Positions 16,482-25,932 of a stretch of DNA of 64,000 nucleotides are shown here, one piece after another (within the stretch, counting starts at the first letter, position 1; every line of letters starts with the position of its first letter). A program made the translations under genes and the position numbers. The stretch is from DASZBX01 sp035943635. GTDB taxonomy: Bacteria > Actinomycetota > Actinomycetes > Streptomycetales > Catenulisporaceae. Under the pieces are notes generated by a model. The model ran no database searches and had not been told where the DNA came from. It saw nothing but the letters and a program-made list of their open reading frames with translations. The stretch is from the NCBI GenBank assembly GCA_035943635.1, contig DASZBX010000105.1:124001-188000 (forward strand), written 5' to 3'.

Positions 16482-19127
16482 CTACCGCAGATCCCCATGA
16501 ACCGGGCCTTCCGTGACCACGGGGAGTGTCGCCAGGCCGAGTTCGGCCGGGCCGGACAGCAGTGGGTGGGTCGGCACGGCGCGGACCGTGTACCCGAAGG
16601 GGCCGGAGCGGCTGAGCGAGATGGTGCCCTCATAACGATTGCGGCCCTGGTCGTCGACGCCTACCTGGGTCAGCGGCCGGGTCTCGATCTCGCGTAGTTG
16701 GTCGTTCTCGTCCACCCGGCCGTAGACGGTCTGGATCTCCAGGTCGCCGGGCTGCAGCGGGCCGATCTGGACCAGGGCCCGGACGCGCAGCACGCCGCCC
16801 AGGCTCGCGGCCGAGTCGGGGTGCTGGCCGGAGGCCGGCTCGTGCTCGGTGATCGCCTCGACGTGCTCGATCACCAGGCCGGGCCAGTCTGCGCGCAGGC
16901 GGGCGGTCCACTGGGACAGTTCCACCGCCGCGCGGTAGGAGTCGGCCGCCGCCGAGCGGGCCGAGAGCGCCGCCGGGGTGTACAGCTCGTTGACGTAGTC
17001 CTTGACCATCCGGCTGGCCAGCACCTTCGGGCCCAGGGTGGCCAGGGTGTGCCGGACCATCTCGATCCAGCGGGTGGGCAGGCCGGCCGAGTCCCGGTCG
17101 TAGAACCGGCGGATCACCGAGGACTCGATCAGGTCGTACAGCGCGGCGGCCTCGAGGGCGTCCCGGTGGTCCTGGTCCTCGACGCCGTTGGCGGTCGGGA
17201 TGGCCCAGCCGTTGTCGCCGTCGAACCACTCGTCCCACCAGCCGTCCCGGATGGACAGGTTCAGGCCGCCGTTCAGGGCCGCCTTCATCCCGGACGTGCC
17301 GCACGCCTCCAGCGGCCGCAGCGGGTTGTTCAGCCAGACGTCGCAACCGGGCAGCATGGTCTGCGCCATCGCCATGTCGTAGTCCGGCAGGAACACCATG
17401 CGGTGGCGCACGTGGTGCTCGTCGGCGAACCGGACCAGCTCCTGGATCAGCCGCTTGCCGCCCTCGTCGGCCGGGTGCGCCTTGCCGGCGATCACCAGCT
17501 GCACCGGGCGGTGCGGGTCCAGCAGCAGCCCGGCCAGCCGGGCCTTGTCCCGCAGCATCAGGGTCAGCCGCTTGTACGACGGCACCCGCCGGGCGAACCC
17601 GATGGTCAGCGCGTCCGGGTCCAGGATGTCCGCGGTCCAGCCCAGTTCGGCCTCGGACGCGCCCCGGGCCAGCCAGGACTCTTTCACCCGGCGCCGGGCG
17701 TCCTGGACCATGGCCGCCCGCAGGGTGCTGCGGATCTCCCAGATCACCTTGTCCGACAGCCGGTTGACGGCCGCGAAGGCCTCGCCCGCGTCGGCCTGGA
17801 CGCCGGTGTCCAGGGCCCCCGGACCGAGCTCGCGCTCGACCAGTTCGAACACGGCCGGGTGCACCCAGGTGGCCGCGTGCACGCCGTTGGTGATCGAGGT
17901 GATCGGCACCTCGGGCGGGTCGAAGCCCGGCCACAGGCCGCCGAACATCTCCCGGGACACCTCGCCGTGCAGCATGGACACGCCGTTGGCCCGCTGGCCC
18001 AGGCGCAGGCCCATCACGGCCATGTTGAACGCGCTCGGGTCCCCGCCCTCGTAGTCCTCGGCGCCCAGCGACAGCACCCGCGGCACGGGCAGGCTGGCCA
18101 CCTCGTTCGAACCGCTGAAGTAGTCGCTGATCAGCTCGGCCGGGAACCGGTCGATCCCGGCCGGGACCGGGGTGTGCGTGGTGAACACGGTGCCGGCCCG
18201 GACCGCGGTCAGGGCCGCGTCGAAGTCCAGGCCCGCCCCCTCGGTCAGCTCGCGGATCCGCTCCAGGCCGAGGAACCCGGCGTGTCCCTCGTTCGCGTGA
18301 TAGACCTCGGGGGCCGGGGTGCCGGTGATCCGGCAGTAGGCCCGCACGGCCCGGATGCCGCCGATCCCGAGCAGCAGCTCCTGGTGCAGCCGGTGCTCGC
18401 TGGAACCGCCGTACAGCCGGTCGGTGATCTCGCGTTCGGTGTCCGCGTTCTCCTCGACGTCGGTGTCGAGCAGCAGCAGCGGCACCCGGCCCACCTGGGC
18501 CAGCCACACCTGGGCGGCCAGCTCGCGGTGGTCCGGCAGGCCCAGCCGGATCCGCAGCGCGGTGCCGTCGGCCTCGCGGACCTTGGTCAGCGGCAGGTTG
18601 TCCGGGTCCAGCAGCGGATAGGTCTCCAGCTGCCAGCCGTCCCGGGACAGGGCCTGGCGGAAGTAGCCGTGCTTGTAGAGCAGGCCGACCCCGATGATCG
18701 GCACTCCGAGGTCGGAGGCCGCCTTCAGGTGGTCGCCGGCCAGGATGCCGAGGCCGCCGGAGTACTGCGGCAGGACGGCGGTGATCCCGTACTCGGCGGA
18801 GAAGTACGCGATGGCTTGCGGTGCGTCGGCCAGGCTCTGGTACCAGCGCGGCGCGGTCAGGTAGTGCTTCAGATTGGCGGCCGCCTCGGCCACCCGGGTG
18901 ACGAAGTGAGTGTCCCCGGCGAGGGCGGCGAGCCGCTCGGTGCGGACGGCGCCGAGCAGCCGGATCGGGTCTCGGCCGGTGGCCTGCCACTGTGCCGGAT
19001 CTATGGCCGAGAACAGGTCCCTGGTCGGCGTGTGCCAGGACCAGCGCAGGTTGTTGGCCAGTTCGTCCAGCGGGGCCAGCGGCTCCGGGAGCACGGTACG
19101 GACGGTGAAGCGTCGAATAGCCCTCAT
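16482..19127 (-). CDS. glgP: Alpha-glucan phosphorylase (GT35)
   Basis: An 881-residue glycogen/maltodextrin phosphorylase that splits alpha-1,4 bonds with phosphate to give glucose 1-phosphate. The pyridoxal-phosphate region reads EACGTSGMKAALNGGLNLS (the lysine of GMK carries the cofactor), in the form typical of actinobacterial and archaeal phosphorylases rather than the E. coli form. The N-terminus (LAPLDELANNLRWSWHTPTRDLF) is also diagnostic of this subgroup. The length is normal. ATG 19127 lies 119 bases from the divergent glgE start. Together with GlgX, it degrades glycogen; GlgE extends glucan from maltose 1-phosphate, so this shared region may coordinate breakdown with synthesis. Confidence 0.93.
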   Translation of the reverse strand: MRAIRRFTVRTVLPEPLAPLDELANNLRWSWHTPTRDLFSAIDPAQWQATGRDPIRLLGAVRTERLAALAGDTHFVTRVAEAAANLKHYLTAPRWYQSLADAPQAIAYFSAEYGITAVLPQYSGGLGILAGDHLKAASDLGVPIIGVGLLYKHGYFRQALSRDGWQLETYPLLDPDNLPLTKVREADGTALRIRLGLPDHRELAAQVWLAQVGRVPLLLLDTDVEENADTEREITDRLYGGSSEHRLHQELLLGIGGIRAVRAYCRITGTPAPEVYHANEGHAGFLGLERIRELTEGAGLDFDAALTAVRAGTVFTTHTPVPAGIDRFPAELISDYFSGSNEVASLPVPRVLSLGAEDYEGGDPSAFNMAVMGLRLGQRANGVSMLHGEVSREMFGGLWPGFDPPEVPITSITNGVHAATWVHPAVFELVERELGPGALDTGVQADAGEAFAAVNRLSDKVIWEIRSTLRAAMVQDARRRVKESWLARGASEAELGWTADILDPDALTIGFARRVPSYKRLTLMLRDKARLAGLLLDPHRPVQLVIAGKAHPADEGGKRLIQELVRFADEHHVRHRMVFLPDYDMAMAQTMLPGCDVWLNNPLRPLEACGTSGMKAALNGGLNLSIRDGWWDEWFDGDNGWAIPTANGVEDQDHRDALEAAALYDLIESSVIRRFYDRDSAGLPTRWIEMVRHTLATLGPKVLASRMVKDYVNELYTPAALSARSAAADSYRAAVELSQWTARLRADWPGLVIEHVEAITEHEPASGQHPDSAASLGGVLRVRALVQIGPLQPGDLEIQTVYGRVDENDQLREIETRPLTQVGVDDQGRNRYEGTISLSRSGPFGYTVRAVPTHPLLSGPAELGLATLPVVTEGPVHGDLR

Positions 19128-19246
19128 GGGAGCGACCCTATCGAGTTCTCTGCGAGTTCTCCGGAGAGATCACATCTTCGCTGTGAATTTTTGGTGCGCG
19201 GGTGGTTTTTGTGCGCCGGGTAAGGCGCAGACGGGCCGGAACGGGT

Positions 19247-21331
19247 ATGACTGTGTCTGTGATCGGGCGTATGGCAATCATCGATGTCCAGCCTCAGGTG
19301 CTGGTGGGCGGCGGATCCGGCGGGCAGCGTCCCGCGAAGGCGATCCCTGGAGAAGAGTTCCTGGTCAGCGCGACCGTGTTCCGCGAGGGACACGACGGGC
19401 TGAGCGCGGACGCGGTCCTGACGGACCCGTCCGGAAAACCGGGCCGGCGGGTCGCGCTGAGCGAGCTGGAGCCGGGTACGGACCGGTACGGCGGCCTGGT
19501 CTCGGCCGACCGGGAGGGCGAGTGGACGTTCCACGTCGAGGCCTGGTCGGACCCGCTGACCAGCTGGTTCCACGTGGCCGAGGTGAAGGTCCCGCTGGGC
19601 CTGGATCTGCCCCTGGTCTTCGAAGAAGGCGCACTTCTGTTCGAACGGGCCGCGGCCGCCCCGGTGGCCGCGCCGCGGGAGCCGGGCCGGCCCGGAAAAC
19701 TGTCCGCGGACCGCGCCGCGACCCCTCCGGTGCGGGACGGAATGTCGCCCGTTATTAGGCCGTATGGCGGAAATAGCCGGAAATTGTTAACGGAAATCGC
19801 GCGCACGTTACGGGACGGTTCCAGGGACCCGGCCGAGCGGCTGGCCGCGGCCGAACGGCCCGAAGTGGCCGCCGCCCTGGCCGAGCGCCCGCTGCGCGAC
19901 CTGCTGACCCTCAGTGAGCCGCTCCCGCTCCGGGTGGACCGGGAGCGGGCGCTGGCCGGGGCCTGGTACGAGTTCTTCCCCCGGTCCGAGGGCGCCGTGC
20001 GCACCGCGACCGGCTGGCGGTCCGGCACCTTCAAGACCGCGGCCGCGCGGCTGCCCGCGGTGGCCGCGATGGGCTTCGAGGTGCTCTACCTGCCGCCGGT
20101 GCACCCGATCGGCACGGCTTACCGCAAGGGTCCGAACAACTCGGTCACGGCCGGCCCCGGCGACCTCGGCTCGCCCTGGGCGATCGGCTCCTCGGACGGC
20201 GGGCACGAGGCCGTGCACCCGGACCTGGGCACCGTGGCCGACTTCGAGGAATTCGTGCTCCAGGCGGGTGAACTCGGCCTGGAGGTGGCGCTGGACTTCG
20301 CCCTGCAGTGCTCCCCGGACCACCCCTGGGTGCTCAAGCACCCGGACTGGTTCCGGGCCCGCGCGGACGGCACCATCGCCTACGCGGAGAACCCGCCGAA
20401 GAAATACCAGGACATCTACCCGCTGGACTTCGACGGGCCGGGCAACCTCGAGGCGATCACCGAGGAGTGCGAGCGGCTGCTGCGGCTGTGGATGGACCGC
20501 GGGGTGCGGATCTTCCGGGTGGACAACCCGCACACCAAGCCCTTGCAATTCTGGGACGCACTGCTCGGCCGGATCCACGCGACCGACCCGGACATCGTCT
20601 TCCTGGCCGAGGCTTTCACCCGTCCGGCTATGTTGCAGGGACTGGCCAAGATTGGTTTCCACCAGTCCTATACATACTTCACTTGGCGTAACGGCAAGAG
20701 TGAGATCGAGGCGTACCTGCGCGAGCTGTCCGAGCAGACCGGCGCGTTCCTGCGGCCGAACTTCTTCGTCAACACGCCGGACATCTTGCCGGGTTATCTT
20801 CAGTGGGGCGGACCGGGCGCCTTCCGGGTCCGCGCCGTGCTGGCGGCCACGCTCAGCCCGAGCTGGGGCGTGTACGCGGGATACGAGCTGTTCGAGAACC
20901 AGGTGTTCAAGCCCGGCGGCGAAGAGTATCTGGACTCGGAGAAGTACCAGCCGCGGCCGCGGGACTGGGCCGGGGCCGAGGCCCGCGGCCAGTCGCTGGC
21001 CCCGTTGCTCACCACGCTCAACCGGTTACGCTCCGAACATGTTTCCCTTAAAGGGTTACGTAATCTCCATTTCCACCACACGGACAACCAAGCTGTGGTC
21101 TCCTACTCCAAGCGGACTGGCGGCGACGTGATCCTGTGCGTGGCCAACCTTGATCCGTATCATGTGCAGGAGGCGACAGTCTCCCTGGATCTTCCTGCCC
21201 TCGGCTACGACTGGGACGAGCGGGTCCCGGTGAGGGATGAGCTCACCGGCGCGGTCTACCAGTGGGGCCGGGACAACTACATCCGGCTCGATCCGCACGA
21301 CCAGCCGGCGCATATTTTCACTGTTATCTGA
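19247..21331 (+). CDS. glgE: Maltosyltransferase GlgE (alpha-1,4-glucan:maltose-1-P maltosyltransferase, GH13_3)
   Basis: A 694-residue GH13 enzyme that transfers maltose from maltose 1-phosphate to the non-reducing ends of glucans in the cytosol. An N-terminal beta domain contains GEEFLVSATVFREGHDG. The catalytic nucleophile D426 lies in FRVDNPHTKP and acid/base E455 in FLAEAFTRP, 29 residues apart, the same spacing as known GlgE. The start is ATG 19247, which keeps the conserved residues before the first strand; ATG 19271 is a shorter option. About 110 bases separate it from treS. Residues 150-160 carry a Pro-rich insert. Expression is probably shared with glgP through the divergent promoter region. 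Confidence 0.95.
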   Translation: MTVSVIGRMAIIDVQPQVLVGGGSGGQRPAKAIPGEEFLVSATVFREGHDGLSADAVLTDPSGKPGRRVALSELEPGTDRYGGLVSADREGEWTFHVEAWSDPLTSWFHVAEVKVPLGLDLPLVFEEGALLFERAAAAPVAAPREPGRPGKLSADRAATPPVRDGMSPVIRPYGGNSRKLLTEIARTLRDGSRDPAERLAAAERPEVAAALAERPLRDLLTLSEPLPLRVDRERALAGAWYEFFPRSEGAVRTATGWRSGTFKTAAARLPAVAAMGFEVLYLPPVHPIGTAYRKGPNNSVTAGPGDLGSPWAIGSSDGGHEAVHPDLGTVADFEEFVLQAGELGLEVALDFALQCSPDHPWVLKHPDWFRARADGTIAYAENPPKKYQDIYPLDFDGPGNLEAITEECERLLRLWMDRGVRIFRVDNPHTKPLQFWDALLGRIHATDPDIVFLAEAFTRPAMLQGLAKIGFHQSYTYFTWRNGKSEIEAYLRELSEQTGAFLRPNFFVNTPDILPGYLQWGGPGAFRVRAVLAATLSPSWGVYAGYELFENQVFKPGGEEYLDSEKYQPRPRDWAGAEARGQSLAPLLTTLNRLRSEHVSLKGLRNLHFHHTDNQAVVSYSKRTGGDVILCVANLDPYHVQEATVSLDLPALGYDWDERVPVRDELTGAVYQWGRDNYIRLDPHDQPAHIFTVI

Positions 21332-21443
21332 TGTCCGGAACACGGCGTCGGCGGCCGAGAGTCTGCGCGGTACCCGAGACCGACCATCCTTTCCACCCTC
21401 ACGCACCTGTACCACATGGTGCTCCTTAGCCGCTGGAGTAGCC

Positions 21444-23174
21444 GTGATCATCAACGAGCCAGTTTCCGACTCCCCGCTCGACCTGCCCAAGAGCGAGCGC
21501 GACCCAGAGTGGTTCAAGCGGGCCGTCTTCTACGAAGTGCTGGTCCGCTCCTTCCACGACTCGAACAACGACGGCACGGGCGACCTGAAGGGTCTGACCT
21601 CGAAGCTGGACTACCTCCAGTGGCTGGGGATCGACTGCATCTGGCTGCCCCCGTTCTTCAAGTCACCGCTGCGCGACGGCGGCTACGACGTGGCCGACTA
21701 CACCGACGTGCTGCCGGAGTTCGGCGACCTCGGCGACTTCGTCGAGTTCGTCGAACAGGCGCACGCCCGCGGCATCCGGGTCGTGATCGACTTCGTGGTC
21801 AACCACACCAGCGACCAGCACCCGTGGTTCCAGGCCTCGCGGACCGACCCGACCGGGCCCTACGGGGACTACTACACCTGGGCCGACGACGACAAGCAGT
21901 TCGCCGACGCGCGGGTCATCTTCGTCGACACGGAGACGTCGAACTGGACCTTCGACCCGGTCCGCAAGCAGTACTACTGGCACCGCTTCTTCCACCACCA
22001 GCCGGACCTGAACTACGAGAACCCGGCCGTCCAGGAGGAGCTGATGGCCGCGCTGCGGTTCTGGCTGGACCTGGGCATCGACGGGTTCCGGCTGGACGCG
22101 GTGCCGTACCTGTACCAGCGTGAGGGCACCAACTGCGAGAACCTGCCGGAGACGCACGCCTTCCTCAAGCAGCTGCGTGCGATGGTCGACCAGGAGTACC
22201 CGGACCGGGTGCTGCTGGCCGAGGCGAACCAGTGGCCGGCCGACGTGGTGGACTACTTCGGCGACCCGGCCACCGGCGGGGACGAGTGCCACATGGCGTT
22301 CCACTTCCCGGTCATGCCGCGCATCTTCATGGCCGTACGCCGGGAGTCGCGCTACCCGATCAGCGAGATCCTGGCCCAGACCCCGGCGATCCCGTCCGGC
22401 TGCCAGTGGGGCATCTTCCTGCGCAACCACGACGAGCTCACCCTCGAGATGGTCACCGACGAAGAGCGCGACTACATGTACGCCGAGTACGCCAAGGACC
22501 CGCGGATGAAGGCCAACGTCGGCATCCGCCGCCGGCTGGCCCCGCTGCTGGAGAACGACCGGCGCCAGATCGAGCTGTTCACCGCCCTGCTGCTGTCCCT
22601 GCCCGGGTCCCCGGTGCTGTACTACGGGGACGAGATCGGGATGGGCGACAACATCTGGCTCGGCGACCGCGACGGCGTGCGCACCCCGATGCAGTGGACC
22701 CCGGACCGCAACGCCGGGTTCTCCACCTGCGACCCGGGCCGGCTGTACCTGCCGACCATCATGGACCCGGTCTTCGGCTACCAGTCCACCAACGTGGAGG
22801 CGCAGACCGCGACCTCCTCCTCGCTGCTGCACTGGATGAAGCGGATGATCGAGATCCGCAAGCAGAACCCGGCCTTCGGCCTGGGCACCTTCGCCGAGCT
22901 GACCTCGACCAATCCCTCGGTCCTGGCCTTCATCCGGGAATTGCCCTCGGGGAGTTTGCCGACCGATGTGTCGGGGCAGGAAGACGATCTGGTGCTGTGC
23001 GTGATGAACCTGTCCCGCTTTCCGCAGCCGACCGAGTTGGATCTGCGCGACTACCAGGCGATCGAGCCGGTCGAGCTCGTCGGCGGTGTACGTTTCCCGA
23101 AGATCGGCGAGCTGCCGTACCTCCTGACTCTCGGCGGACACGGCTTCTACTGGTTCAAGCTGCAGCGCCCGTAG
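21444..23174 (+). CDS. treS: Trehalose synthase/maltose isomerase TreS (GH13)
   Basis: A 576-residue GH13 enzyme interconverting trehalose and maltose. The catalytic triad is in place: D218 in GFRLDAVPY, E260 in LLAEANQWP and D330 in NHDELT. The spacings (42 and 70) are the same as in M. tuberculosis TreS. The start is GTG 21444, chosen because GGAG (21435-21438) sits at the right distance; the frame is open further upstream into glgE. The next gene, the maltokinase, begins 44 bases later, so trehalose becomes maltose, then maltose 1-phosphate for GlgE. Unlike in many actinobacteria, TreS is not fused to the kinase. Confidence 0.94.
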   Translation: MIINEPVSDSPLDLPKSERDPEWFKRAVFYEVLVRSFHDSNNDGTGDLKGLTSKLDYLQWLGIDCIWLPPFFKSPLRDGGYDVADYTDVLPEFGDLGDFVEFVEQAHARGIRVVIDFVVNHTSDQHPWFQASRTDPTGPYGDYYTWADDDKQFADARVIFVDTETSNWTFDPVRKQYYWHRFFHHQPDLNYENPAVQEELMAALRFWLDLGIDGFRLDAVPYLYQREGTNCENLPETHAFLKQLRAMVDQEYPDRVLLAEANQWPADVVDYFGDPATGGDECHMAFHFPVMPRIFMAVRRESRYPISEILAQTPAIPSGCQWGIFLRNHDELTLEMVTDEERDYMYAEYAKDPRMKANVGIRRRLAPLLENDRRQIELFTALLLSLPGSPVLYYGDEIGMGDNIWLGDRDGVRTPMQWTPDRNAGFSTCDPGRLYLPTIMDPVFGYQSTNVEAQTATSSSLLHWMKRMIEIRKQNPAFGLGTFAELTSTNPSVLAFIRELPSGSLPTDVSGQEDDLVLCVMNLSRFPQPTELDLRDYQAIEPVELVGGVRFPKIGELPYLLTLGGHGFYWFKLQRP

Positions 23175-23218
23175 CCGAGAGCATGCTGGAAGAGCTGGTT
23201 TTTAGGGAGAGGTAGACA

Positions 23219-24709
23219 ATGACGTCCACGATCGACCTGGGTTCTCCGGCCACTGACGAGCAACTGATCCGGGTGTTCGGCCGGCTGGTGGCCGGCTGGC
23301 TGCCGGAACGCCGCTGGTTCGGTGGCAAGGGACGATCGATGGACGCCGTGCGGGTCGTGTCCTGCGCCCAGCTCCACGACGGCGAGTCCGCCGGCGGAGA
23401 GCGGGCGCGGATGTGGCACCTGCTGGTCGAGGTGCGCTTCTCCGGCGGCGAGGCGCACACCTATCAGATCTTCCTCGGAGCGCGCGCGACGTTGCCGGAC
23501 CACCTGCGGCACGTCGCGTTGCCGGACCCGGACAAACTGATGTCCCAACTGCCCGCCGGCGTGGTCGGGCAGGGCGCACTGGAGTGCTACGACGCCCTGC
23601 ACGACCCGGAGATGACCTCCTGGATGCTGGACCGGCTGGCGGCCGGGGACACGGTCGGACCCCTGCGGTTCGCCACCCTGACCGGCACCTCGATCCGGAC
23701 CGGGCTGCGCTCGCTGGTGCTGACCGGCGAGCAGTCCAACACCTCGCTGGTGTTCGGCGACGAGTACATCGCCAAGGTGTTCCGCCGGATCGCCCCCGGG
23801 CGCAACCCGGACCTGGAGCTGAACCTGGCCCTGGCCCACGTCGGCTCGCCGCACGTGGCCGAGCCGGTCGGCTGGGCCGACTGCCAGGCTCCGGCCGACA
23901 GCGCGATCGGCGGGTCCGGCCCGGCCACCTCGCTGATCGTGCAGCGGTTCCTGCGCAGCGCCACCGACGGCTGGAGCATGGCCCTGGCCAGTGCCCGGGA
24001 CTTCCTGGCGGCCGACCCGCCGGTGGGCCCGGGCCAGGCCGGCGGGGACTTCTCCGGCGAGGCCGAGCGGCTGGGCCGGGCCACCGCGCAGGTGCACCAG
24101 GACCTGGCCAACTCGCTGCCCACCCGCCGGCTCGGCCCGGCCGACCTGGCCGGGCTGTCGGACTCGATGTTCGCGCAGCTGGAGGCCACCTGCGCCCGGG
24201 TGCCGCAGCTGCGCCCGTACGAAGCGGACCTGCGCGACCGGCTCGGCGAGCTCACCGGCTCGGCCGGTCTGGGTGGACTGGTGTTCGCCCAGCGGGTGCA
24301 CGGGGACTACCACCTCGGCCAGGTGCTGCGCACCACCCAGGGCTGGAAGCTGCTGGACTTCGAGGGCGAGCCGGCCCGCTCGGTGGCCGAACGCCGGGCC
24401 GTGGCCAGCCCGTTCAAGGACGTGGCCGGGATGCTGCGCTCGTTCGACTACGCGGCCCAGTCGGTGGCCCTGGACGAACGGGGGGAGAACTCCAGAGCGA
24501 GGGCGCAGGAGTGGAGCGAGTGGAACCGCCAGGCGTTCACCCGCGGCTACTCGGCGATAAGCGGCCACGACCCGCAGGAGCACGCGATCGCGTTGCGGGC
24601 CTTCGAGATCGAGAAGGCCGTGTACGAGGTCGCCTACGAGGCGGCCAACCGGCCGTCCTGGCTCTCCATCCCGCTGGCCGCGTGCGCGCGGCTGAGCGTG
24701 GGGGAGTAG
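23219..24709 (+). CDS. pep2: Maltokinase Pep2/Mak
   Basis: A 496-residue kinase of the aminoglycoside-phosphotransferase fold that phosphorylates maltose with ATP to maltose 1-phosphate. The N-terminal region AGWLPERRWFGGKGR is the family's cap signature. The catalytic loop reads HGDYHLGQVL and the metal-binding motif LLDFEGEPARSVAERR follows. ATG 23219 has a purine-rich GGGAGAGGTAG site just before it. It is the last gene of the glgE-treS-pep2 run; a perfect 32-bp palindrome lies 31 bases after the stop. Branching enzyme glgB, which often follows, is absent here. Confidence 0.93.
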   Translation: MTSTIDLGSPATDEQLIRVFGRLVAGWLPERRWFGGKGRSMDAVRVVSCAQLHDGESAGGERARMWHLLVEVRFSGGEAHTYQIFLGARATLPDHLRHVALPDPDKLMSQLPAGVVGQGALECYDALHDPEMTSWMLDRLAAGDTVGPLRFATLTGTSIRTGLRSLVLTGEQSNTSLVFGDEYIAKVFRRIAPGRNPDLELNLALAHVGSPHVAEPVGWADCQAPADSAIGGSGPATSLIVQRFLRSATDGWSMALASARDFLAADPPVGPGQAGGDFSGEAERLGRATAQVHQDLANSLPTRRLGPADLAGLSDSMFAQLEATCARVPQLRPYEADLRDRLGELTGSAGLGGLVFAQRVHGDYHLGQVLRTTQGWKLLDFEGEPARSVAERRAVASPFKDVAGMLRSFDYAAQSVALDERGENSRARAQEWSEWNRQAFTRGYSAISGHDPQEHAIALRAFEIEKAVYEVAYEAANRPSWLSIPLAACARLSVGE

Positions 24710-24740
24710 CGCCCGTGTGGTAGGTCTGGGCAAGACGCGA

Positions 24741-24772
24741 ACGCCCCCGGAGTCGGCCGACTCCGGGGGCGT
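24741..24772. terminator. 32-bp perfect palindrome, bidirectional terminator
   Basis: ACGCCCCCGGAGTCGG followed directly by its complement CCGACTCCGGGGGCGT forms a hairpin of up to 16 bp with no dedicated loop. It lies between the pep2 (+) and uppP (-) stops. The lack of a T-run is usual in high-GC actinobacteria. Confidence 0.7.
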
Positions 24773-24811
24773 GGTGCTTCTGCCGGGACTGTGGCGCCGC
24801 GGCCGCCGGGC

Positions 24812-25789
24812 TCAGGCGAAGTAGACGACCGAGCCGACGCCGACCACGAAGCAGTAGACGGCGAACGGGGTCAGCGTCCGGGTCTCGAAGTAGCGGGTCA
24901 GGAAGCGCACCGAGATCAGCGAGGCGGCGAAGGCGACCAGCGAGCCGGCGATGGCCGGGCCGACCACGGCGGAGTTCTCCGGCTTGAGCAGTTCCGGCAT
25001 CTTGTACACGCCCGCGGCCAGGATCACCGGGGTGGCCAGCAGGAAGGCGAACCGGGCCGCGTCCTCGTGGTGCAGGCCCTTGAACAGGCCCAGCGCGATC
25101 GACGAGCCGGAGCGGCTGAACCCGGGGAACAGGCCCATGATCTGGGCCGCGCCGAGCGAGGCGCCGGTCTTGAAGCTCATCCGGGACAGCCGCACGTCGC
25201 TGGCGATCGACTCCGGCAGCAGGCGGCCGTGCTTGTCGTACTCGGGGGTGATCTTCGAGCCGGCCGCCTCGGCCGGGGCGCCCGCGCCCCGGCGGCCGCC
25301 GCCGGCGGCCGCGCTCGCCTTCTTCTTCTCGCTGCTGCGCAGGGACTCCACGGTGTACAGCAGCACGCCGTTCAGGGCCAGGAAGGCGCCGGCGTACAGC
25401 GGCTTGCCCAGATGCTCGCGCAGGAGTTTGTCGAGCACCAGTCCGGCCAGGCCGACCGGGATGGTGCCGGCGATCAGCAGCCAGACCAGCCGTTCGTACG
25501 GCGTCTCGATCCGCCTGTACTTCACCGAGCTGATGAAGCCCTTGACGATCCGGACCCAGTCGCGCCAGAAGAACACCAGCAGGGCCAGCGCGGTGGCCAC
25601 GTGCAGCGCCACCACCAGGGCCAGGTACGGGGAGTTCGGCGAGGTCATGTTCAGGGTGGTGGCCCAGGAGCCGCCGATGAACGCGGGGATCAGCACCGCG
25701 TGCCCGAGCGAGGAGATCGGGAAGAGCTCCGCCACCCCTTGGACGAGCCCGATGACCACGGCTTCGAGGTAGGAAACACTGTTCGACAT
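24812..25789 (-). CDS. uppP: Undecaprenyl-diphosphatase UppP (BacA)
   Basis: A 325-residue integral membrane phosphatase that recycles the undecaprenyl diphosphate carrier for peptidoglycan and wall polymers. The first motif reads QGVAELFPISSLGHAVLIP, related to the family EGxTEFLPxSSxGH, and the second FPGFSRSGSSIALGL matches PGxSRSG. There are about eight hydrophobic segments. It is some 50 residues longer than the usual 265-285 because of a charged, Ala/Gly-rich insert in the middle (RSSEKKKASAAAGGGRRGAG and beyond, roughly residues 155-210). The start is ATG 25789. It is convergent with pep2 and shows no link to its other neighbours. Confidence 0.9.
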   Translation of the reverse strand: MSNSVSYLEAVVIGLVQGVAELFPISSLGHAVLIPAFIGGSWATTLNMTSPNSPYLALVVALHVATALALLVFFWRDWVRIVKGFISSVKYRRIETPYERLVWLLIAGTIPVGLAGLVLDKLLREHLGKPLYAGAFLALNGVLLYTVESLRSSEKKKASAAAGGGRRGAGAPAEAAGSKITPEYDKHGRLLPESIASDVRLSRMSFKTGASLGAAQIMGLFPGFSRSGSSIALGLFKGLHHEDAARFAFLLATPVILAAGVYKMPELLKPENSAVVGPAIAGSLVAFAASLISVRFLTRYFETRTLTPFAVYCFVVGVGSVVYFA

Positions 25790-25932
25790 GGATCGACCTT
25801 AGCTGGCGAGGCGGGCGGTGTCTTCGATCTGGCGCAGTTGCCGGCGCGGAGGCTCGGCACGGCGCTGCCGTGAGGCTCAGCACAGCATAGTGGGATCAGG
25901 CCGTTGTGTTCTGCGCCGGCCGGTCGACGGGT

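Noticed and set aside
16698..19223. 841-residue plus-strand ORF antisense to glgP
   Set aside because: Repetitive Gly/Val/Gln/His composition from the GC-rich opposite strand; glgP on the minus strand has clear motifs.
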